Part shown: piece by piece, positions 1 to 4,506 of the stretch
Layout of the letters: each line of letters starts with the position of its first letter
How positions within the stretch are numbered: the stretch's first letter is position 1
Origin: an uncultured Candidatus Altimarinota bacterium
GTDB lineage: Bacteria > Patescibacteriota > Gracilibacteria > BD1-5 > UBA6164
Direction: 5' to 3'
Assembly: GCA_937944175.1 (NCBI GenBank)
Contig: CALDZW010000030.1
Location: 1-5,837, forward strand
DNA: 5,837 bases
Notes under the pieces: model-generated
Seen by the model: only the letters and a program-made list of their open reading frames with translations
Databases searched by the model: none
What the model was told of the DNA's origin: nothing
Program-made: the position numbers and the translations under genes

Positions 1-709
1 AGCACTATTTGCTGGAGAGTTATCTCGTGCTTATCTCACATTTGCAGAAGAAGAGTGATACAAAATTGAAATTGTAGAGCAAAATATACCGGATACTGGG
101 TGAATAAAAGAAATGGTATTTGAAATAAAATGAGAATGAGCTTATTCCCGTTTTAAATATGAGTCATGAGTTCACAGGGTTCAGAGAATCCCAGAAACTG
201 AAAATAAATGAAGAGTTCATACTTCAGCTATTACAGTAGCTATTATGCCAGAGGTTGATGAACTAGATTTTGAATTAAATATGGATGAGATAGAAATGAA
301 ATTGACTCGTTCTGGGTGACCTGGTTGACAACATGCAAATAAGGCAGATTCTGCTGTTCATCTAAAGCATCTTCCTACAGGAATGATAGTACTCTGTAGT
401 GATGGAAGGTCACAACACAAAAATAGAGACAAGGCTTTTAGTATAATGAGATCAAAACTTCAAGTACTAGCTGAAGAAAAAAGAGCAGAGGAATTATGAA
501 GTGCTAGAGCCAATCAGGTAGGATCATGAGATAGATCAGAAAAAATTAGAACGTATAATTTTCCACAAGATAGGGTCACTGATCATAGAATTGGACAGAA
601 TTTTTCAGGGATACCTCAGATTATGACAGGGAAGCTCTGACCTATTATTGATGCCTGTGCCGTTGCTGATCAACAAGCTAAGCTTGAAGCTGCTGGAAGA
701 GGTGAGTAA
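1..709 (+). CDS. prfA: Peptide chain release factor 1 (RF1), C-terminal part, 5' end outside the window
   Basis: RF1 recognises UAA and UAG in the ribosomal A site and triggers hydrolysis of peptidyl-tRNA. The reading frame (first full codon at base 2) gives 235 residues, about the last two thirds of a normal RF1 of roughly 360. It begins ALFAGELSRAYLTFAEEEG, as RF1 does in that region. The codon-recognition tripeptide is PET in HRVQRIPETENKG; RF1 uses PxT and RF2 uses SPF, so this is RF1. The catalytic GGQ is at 323-331 within SGGPGGQHANKADSAV. LPTG, RSQHKN, GSGDRSEKIRTYNFPQ and RVTDHR follow in the usual order. Eleven in-frame UGA codons must be glycine, including the second Gly of GGQ (326-328). 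Codon GAG before the UAA stop gives a natural RF1 C-terminus. The 3' end is duplicated downstream. Identification is secure; only the N-terminus is unseen. Confidence 0.97.
668..709 (+). repeat. Direct repeat, copy 1: 3' end of prfA including its stop codon
   Basis: The last 42 bases of prfA (encoding DQQAKLEAAGRGE and UAA) recur at 1541-1582 with 38 of 42 identical and no gaps, 873 bases downstream. Three of the four differences are at third codon positions and silent (at 697, 700 and 703). The fourth (C671 to T) turns CAA into TAA in the second copy. The two copies bracket the exonuclease gene. Confidence 0.9.
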
Positions 710-715
710 TACAAA

Positions 716-721
716 AGGAGG
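716..721 (+). promoter_or_regulatory. Strong Shine-Dalgarno (AGGAGG) unusually far from the next ATG
   Basis: AGGAGG is a full anti-16S match, 27 bases before the ATG of the exonuclease gene at 749, which is much more than the usual 5-9. No in-frame ATG, GTG or TTG lies closer. ATT (725) and ATA (728) are in frame at usable spacing and would add seven or eight residues. Either the site belongs to a rare start codon, or the intervening AT-rich bases fold or loop out, or ATG 749 is used independently. Confidence 0.55.
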
Positions 722-748
722 AATATTATATATTCCATAAGAAAAAAT

Positions 749-1486
749 ATGAATAATTATTTATCAGTTGATATAGAATATTCTTGAGATTCTGAAGAAG
801 GTGCTGGAGGGATCATATCATTATGAGCATGTGTTGTATGAGATATTAATAGTACTTTTTATAGAGAATTAAAACCTATTAATGAAAACTATGATGATGA
901 TGCAATGAAGGTTGCTTCAAAATGACTCAAGACAATATGAGATGATATTACCAAACTATCTTCTAAAGAAATTTTAGATAGGTTGCAAAAATATTGAATA
1001 GATGCCAAAGTAGCACTTTTAGCTTATACTAAATGGATTGAAGAACTGAACCTTGATTTATTAGTAGAGGCAGCATATCCAATTAAGTTTGATGGTGGTC
1101 TAATGGCAGGGTATTTTAAAAAATATAAACTTGAGAATCCACTAGGTTATGGCTGAATGGATGCGAAGTCAATGTTACAATGATTTCTATGTGATGATAC
1201 AGCTTCCTTTCGTGATCTTGGCATAAAAGGAGATTCAGACCTCCCACATAATGCATTGCAAGATGCTCAGGTGCAATCTATTTATATAGAATTTTTGCTT
1301 TGGGCAATGAAAAAAAATATAGAGCGTAATTGAGAACTGGTAAACAAATATCATAATGAAGGAAAAGAAGGCTTTATAAAAGACACTGAAGTTGGGAAAC
1401 AAGTAGTATGGGTTAGAGAAATGGTCTGAAATATACATGATACAGGAGTTTGAGAAAATATTGACTATAGATCTATACTTAATTAG
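749..1486 (+). CDS. DEDDh-family 3'-5' exonuclease (RNase T / DnaQ fold)
   Basis: The predicted protein has 245 residues, with 11 UGA codons read as Gly and a UAG stop. The four exonuclease motifs are in order: Exo I SVDIEYSG with D8 and E10, followed by SLGACVV; Exo II PIKFDGG with D115; and Exo III HNALQDA with H167 and D172. These acidic residues bind two metal ions, and the histidine marks the DEDDh subgroup. The family trims DNA or RNA from the 3' end in repair, proofreading or RNA maturation, and the substrate cannot be told from sequence. The stretch FDGGLMAGYFKKYKLENPLGYGGMD resembles stand-alone RNase T-like exonucleases rather than the polymerase III epsilon subunit, and no polymerase-binding tail is evident. 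It begins 39 bases after prfA and may be co-transcribed. ATG 749 was chosen because Exo I normally starts 5-10 residues from the N-terminus. The gene is bracketed by copies of the prfA 3' end, so it may have been acquired. Confidence 0.87.
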
Positions 1487-1499
1487 TATTTAAGATCTA
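1468..1499 (+). terminator. Hairpin over the exonuclease stop codon, weak terminator candidate
   Basis: Arms TAGATCTATACT and AGTAT-(TTA bulge)-AGATCTA form 12 pairs around a TAATT loop, with the UAG stop spanning the loop and right arm. There is no T-tract after it, so it is more likely an RNA 3'-end stabiliser or chance than a good intrinsic terminator. Confidence 0.3.
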
Positions 1500-1519
1500 G
1501 TAGAAAAATTGTCAATAGG

Positions 1520-1582
1520 GTTGATGTTTTTATTATTGTAGATTAACAAGCTAAGCTTGAAGCTGCTGGGAGGGGGGAGTAA
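1520..1582 (+). pseudogene. Remnant of a second prfA 3' end (direct repeat, copy 2)
   Basis: Bases 1541-1582 match the prfA 3' end at 38 of 42 positions. The match continues more weakly upstream without gaps: 14 of 23 bases agree at 1521-1543, and the mismatches there are mostly C-to-T and G-to-A relative to the intact gene. Translated in register it reads VDVFIIVD-stop-QAKLEAAGRGE against IDACAVADQQAKLEAAGRGE in prfA. It has an internal TAA and no upstream RF1 sequence, so it makes nothing. It is either the displaced original gene end after an insertion, or the residue of an old tandem duplication now decaying toward AT. The sharp contrast between the well-kept 3' part and the eroded upstream part suggests that recombination has acted on the end segment. 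Confidence 0.8.
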
Positions 1583-1598
1583 GAAATAATGTTTATTT

Positions 1599-2036
1599 TT
1601 ATTGTTCCATTGATATCTCATTTGATATATCATTTAGGAGAGATATGATGTTTCATATATACATAGAGTATGCACCATTACCTACTGTTAATAGATCTAC
1701 AAAATCGTTTTCAACAAGTAGATAAATAGAATAGGGATTTGCACTGATTCTTATAGTATAACTTATCTCTGTGTCAATTATGGATTTCTTTTTTTTAATG
1801 ATATACTCTCTAGATGATAAGGGGGATATGTCGTTTCAATTTCCTTTTATATCATTAACAATTATAAAATACCTACCAAAAGTATAGTAATTTTCTCTAA
1901 TTAATATACTATCAGGTCGATTAGAAGTAAGATCTATCAGGCGGTCTGTTATATTTTGAAGACCTTCATGTCTTTCAATATAATCTGTACATTTCCTCTT
2001 TTCCTTTGAAGTTGAACATCATAATTTTTCACTCAT
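1599..2036 (-). CDS. Hypothetical protein, 145 residues, no recognised family
   Basis: On the minus strand a clean frame of 146 codons runs from ATG (2036-2034) to UAA (1601-1599) with three UGA codons read as Gly. An in-frame UAA six bases upstream of the ATG fixes it as the first possible start. The protein begins MSEKLGCSTSKEKRKC. A charged N-terminal part (ERHEGLQNITDRLIDLTSN) is followed by alternating hydrophobic and polar stretches such as TFGRYFIIVNDI, SIIDTEISYTIRIS and YSIYLLVENDFVDLL, typical of a small beta-rich soluble domain. There is no signal peptide, transmembrane helix or obvious catalytic motif. It faces the exonuclease gene tail to tail and is divergent from gyrB. No Shine-Dalgarno is visible. 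The uninterrupted length in an AT-rich background, the low UGA count at plausible Gly sites and the upstream TATAAT support a real gene. The function is unknown. Confidence 0.7.
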
Positions 2037-2057
2037 GTTTTATATGAAATTACTGCT

Positions 2058-2063
2058 ATTATA
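2058..2063 (-). promoter_or_regulatory. Candidate -10 box (TATAAT) for the minus-strand hypothetical gene
   Basis: Read on the minus strand this is a perfect TATAAT whose downstream edge is 21 bases from the ATG, giving a leader of roughly 10-15 bases. The -35 region falls inside the 14-base tandem repeat and has only a poor match (TTATTA or similar). AT-rich sequence makes chance matches common. Confidence 0.4.
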
Positions 2064-2097
2064 TAAATAATAACATATAAATAATAACATATAAATA
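2063..2097. repeat. 14-base tandem repeat, two and a half copies
   Basis: The unit ATAAATAATAACAT occurs twice exactly (2063-2076, 2077-2090) and is followed by seven more matching bases. It abuts the -10 candidate of the minus-strand gene and covers where its -35 would be, so changes in copy number could alter promoter spacing. Confidence 0.85.
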
Positions 2098-2168
2098 TTC
2101 AGATATCAAGACATTATCCACTCTAAATTGCATAATTTTTTCTATCCCTTTGTAAAAAATAAATTCCT

Positions 2169-2200
2169 AAAAACACTAAAATCTCTATTTTGGTGTTTTT
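2169..2200. terminator. Strong bidirectional intrinsic terminator hairpin
   Basis: Arms AAAAACACTAAAAT (2169-2182) and ATTTTGGTGTTTTT (2187-2200) pair over all 14 positions with a single T-G wobble, around the loop CTCT. The A-run and T-run at the ends let it act in either direction. The same design, with ACTAAA opposite TTTGGT, closes gyrB at 4408-4441. Confidence 0.7.
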
Positions 2201-2205
2201 TCTAT

Positions 2206-2239
2206 AAAAATAAGCTCATACAAGGGCTTTATTTTTTTT
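2206..2239 (+). terminator. Second intrinsic terminator with T8 tract, plus-strand orientation
   Basis: Arms AAAAATAAGCTC (2206-2217) and GGGCTTTATTTTT (2224-2236) pair with one bulged base and one T-G wobble around the loop ATACAA, and a run of eight T (2232-2239) follows. It lies only five bases after the previous hairpin. A tandem pair here would insulate gyrB from rightward read-through, although no annotated plus-strand gene ends nearby. Confidence 0.6.
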
Positions 2240-2261
2240 GTGTCTATGTAGAGCCATTTTC

Positions 2262-2289
2262 TTGATTTTATTAACTAGATCAGTATAGT
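2262..2289 (+). promoter_or_regulatory. Candidate sigma-70-type promoter for gyrB
   Basis: TTGATT (2262-2267), a 16-base spacer and TATAGT (2284-2289) match the consensus at 4 of 6 and 5 of 6 positions. It lies just after the terminator pair. Transcription from here would give a leader of about 185 bases that includes the palindromic element and the hairpin before gyrB. It was found by eye in AT-rich DNA, so chance is a real possibility. Confidence 0.35.
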
Positions 2290-2315
2290 TATTAGGTAGA
2301 ATCTTCTTTTTTCTT

Positions 2316-2390
2316 CCCTTAGGCTTAAGGGGGAGATGTCTGAAAGACAGAGGGGATAATTATTTTTTTACAAAAATCCTTTGATCCCCT
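2316..2390. repeat. REP/MITE-like three-stem palindromic element
   Basis: Three stems follow one another: CCCTTA-GGCT-TAAGGG (2316-2331), TGTCT-GAA-AGACA (2337-2349), and AGGGGAT (2351-2357) pairing with ATCCCCT (2384-2390) over a T-rich loop. The core, with a GGGGGAGA block, a short stem and an AGAGGGGAT block, resembles dispersed palindromic repeats I recall from several bacterial genomes. That resemblance is memory, not a search result. It is G-rich in AT-rich surroundings and lies in the probable gyrB leader. Confidence 0.5.
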
Positions 2391-2413
2391 GGTTATAGTT
2401 CATATTGTTGCCT

Positions 2414-2436
2414 CTTTCTCTTTATAAAAGGGAAAG
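2414..2436 (+). promoter_or_regulatory. Hairpin in the gyrB leader
   Basis: CTTTCTCTTT (2414-2423) pairs with AAAGGGAAAG (2427-2436) around a three-base loop with one T-G wobble. It ends 44 bases before the gyrB ATG. It has no T-tract, so it is not a terminator. It could affect translation or RNA stability, or be chance. Confidence 0.4.
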
Positions 2437-2480
2437 AATTCAAGATAGGGATTATAGTTAGGGCTAGGGTGAGTGCAGCT

Positions 2481-4388
2481 ATGGCAGATAAAAAAACACA
2501 GGACTATTGAGCAGAGAATATTCAGGTTTTAGAATGATTAGAACCAGTTAGAAAAAGACCATGAATGTATATTGGATCTACAGATGTGAGATGATTACAT
2601 CACCTTGTTTGGGAAATTGTTGATAATTCTATTGATGAGGCTATTGCGGGACACTGTAGTATTATCAATGTAAAACTCCTTAAAGATGGATGATGTAGTG
2701 TTTCAGATAATGGGAGATGAATACCAACAGGGATTCATCCAAAGACAGGAGTATCCGCTCTTGAAACAACTCTTACTGTATTACATGCTGGGGGAAAATT
2801 TGGTTGATGAGGGTACAAGGTTTCAGGATGACTTCATGGTGTATGATCATCAGTAGTAAATGCACTTTCTACTAAAATGGAGGCAACTGTAGAGAGAGAA
2901 GGAAAGGTGTTTTACCAATCATATGCTCAGTGAGTTCCTGACGAGAATGTAAAAGAAATAGGGAAGAGTAAGAAAAATGGAACAACTATTAGTTTCTGGC
3001 CAGATGATACTATCTTTAAAGATACTACTACTTTTGATTATAGGACTATTCTGAGGAGGCTACGCCAACAGGCATACTTAACAAAAGGAATAGAATTAAA
3101 TATTATTGATGAGAGAAATGATGAATCTTATAGATTTTATTTTGAAGGATGAATTAAATCATATGTACAGTTTTTAAATAAAAAAGAAGATACATTATGA
3201 GATATTTTTTATACAGAAAAAGAAAAAAATAATGTACTGGTTGAAGCTTCATTTCAATTCAATAAAGAATATTCAAATAATTTGATAGCCTTTGTTAATA
3301 ATGTGCATACTCCTGAAGGGGGGACTCATATGACAGGTTTTAGAACAGCTCTGACAAGAACTATTAATAAGTATGCAAGAGATAAGGGAATATTAAAAGA
3401 AAAAGATCAAAATCTCACGAATGATGATGTAGTCGAAGGAATGGTATGTGTACTTTCTATTAAATTAGAAGATCCACAATTTGAATGACAAACAAAAGCA
3501 AAACTTGGTTCAGCTGAAGCAAGAGGAGCAGTTGATAGTGTGGTGAGTGAAGGGCTTATGGAATTTCTTGAAGAAAATCCAAATAGTGCAAAAAAAATTA
3601 TCGAGAAAACTTTTTTGGCCGCTAAGGCAAGATTAGCAGCTCGTGCGGCTAGAGATACTGTTGTAAGAAAATGAGCATTAGAGTGATTGACACTCCCATG
3701 AAAGTTATCAGATTGTTCAAGTCGTGATCCACAAGTATCAGAACTTTATATTGTCGAGGGAGATTCTGCCTGAGGTTCAGCTAAACAATGAAGAGATAGA
3801 GAGACTCAAGCTATATTGCCACTTAAGGGGAAGATTCTTAATACAGAGCAAGCCCGTATTGATAAGATTTTTGCAAATGGAGAAATTAAGAATTTGATAG
3901 TAGCTATGTGAACGTCTATCTGAGAGACTTTTGATATATCTAAACTGAGATATCATAGAATAGTTATCATGACAGATGCTGATGTTGACGGGGCACATAT
4001 TAGAACACTGCTTCTTACATTCTATTTTAGGTATTTTAGAGAAATAGTTGATGGAGGATATTTATATATTGCACAACCGCCACTCTACAAACTGAGTAAA
4101 TGAAAACAATCATGGTACGTATATTCAGATGATGAGAAAGAAAAGATCATAGCAGAGCATGATATTACCTGAGAAAATATTCAAAGATATAAATGACTCT
4201 GAGAAATGAACCCAGAACAACTCTGGGAAACAACTATGGATCCAGAACAAAGAAAGATGTACAAAGTAACTGTTGAAGATGCTGAGGAAGCCGATAGTAC
4301 ATTTAAAGTACTTATGGGTTGAGATGTAGCTCCAAGAAAGAGATTTATTCAAACAAGAGCCAAAGATGTTGAAAATTTAGATGTGTAA
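2481..4388 (+). CDS. gyrB: DNA gyrase subunit B
   Basis: GyrB is the ATPase subunit of gyrase. With GyrA (not in this window) it introduces negative supercoils into DNA. The gene is complete at 635 residues, the size of GyrB proteins without the long insert of the 804-residue E. coli subunit. In order: GHKL ATPase EIVDNSIDEA with catalytic Glu45 and Asn49; DNGRGIP at 76-82; the ATP lid GGKFGGGGYKVSGGLHGVG; the transducer domain; TOPRIM EGDSAGGSAKQGRD from Glu426; the metal-binding DADVDGAHIR from Asp499; and a C-terminus ending VENLDV. The C-terminus favours GyrB over ParE. Twenty-six UGA codons encode Gly, including two in tandem (2805-2810) in the ATP lid and one in the TOPRIM SAGG. There is only a weak AGGG before ATG 2481. 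GTG 2469 is in frame and would add four residues, but ATG is preferred. With terminators on both sides it is probably monocistronic. Confidence 0.97.
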
Positions 4389-4407
4389 AATATAAAAATA
4401 AATTGTC

Positions 4408-4441
4408 AATACTAAATAGTTTATCTATTTGGTATTTTTTT
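4408..4441 (+). terminator. Intrinsic terminator of gyrB
   Basis: AATACTAAATAG (4408-4419) pairs with CTATTTGGTATT (4425-4436) over 12 positions with one T-G wobble, around the loop TTTAT, and more T residues follow. It starts 19 bases after the gyrB stop. Its stem shares the ACTAAA / TTTGGT wobble design with the hairpin at 2169-2200. Confidence 0.8.
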
Positions 4442-4506
4442 ATGAAAAATATTTGTTTCATGATATGCTTATTTTGAAAAAGGTTTTATAAATTAAATAT
4501 GTAATT

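Larger units (their letters stand above)
2037..2480. other. Gene-free, structure-rich region between the divergent small gene and gyrB
   Basis: No frame of useful length exists here on either strand, even with UGA read as Gly. The 444 bases hold, in order: a -10 box for the minus-strand gene, a 14-base tandem repeat, two terminator-type hairpins, a promoter candidate, a three-stem palindromic element and a hairpin close to gyrB. Because the flanking genes point away from each other, the two terminators do not close either of them. They would instead stop read-through or end a small transcript. Confidence 0.75.

Noticed and set aside
1235..1438. Minus-strand frame opposite the exonuclease gene
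   Set aside because: It overlaps conserved Exo III coding sequence on the other strand, and its Phe/Tyr/Ile-rich content is what AT-rich antisense gives.
2063..2097. Possible CRISPR-like array
   Set aside because: The repeats are 14 bases long and directly adjacent without spacers, so this is a simple tandem repeat.
3282..3488. Short plus-strand frame inside gyrB
   Set aside because: It is the in-frame stretch of GyrB between UGA codons under the standard code, not a separate gene.
3777..4352. Minus-strand frames at 3777-3998 and 4125-4352
   Set aside because: They lie opposite the TOPRIM and C-terminal parts of gyrB, have no start signals, and read as hydrophobic low-complexity shadows of a well-supported gene.
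1..4388. Reading prfA, the exonuclease gene and gyrB as pseudogenes full of UGA stops
   Set aside because: In alignable motifs UGA occurs at glycine positions, no other stops or frameshifts interrupt the frames, and all motifs are intact. Reassignment explains this and decay does not.
2481..4388. Topoisomerase IV subunit ParE instead of GyrB
   Set aside because: The C-terminal RKRFIQTRAKDVENLDV matches GyrB-type ends. Paralogue discrimination is not absolute without GyrA or ParC context.
4474..4503. Promoter TTGAAA with TATGTA upstream of the surface protein gene
   Set aside because: The 18-base spacing is acceptable, but the -10 would sit 3 bases before the ATG and put the transcript start within or after the start codon. 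An AT-rich chance match is more likely.
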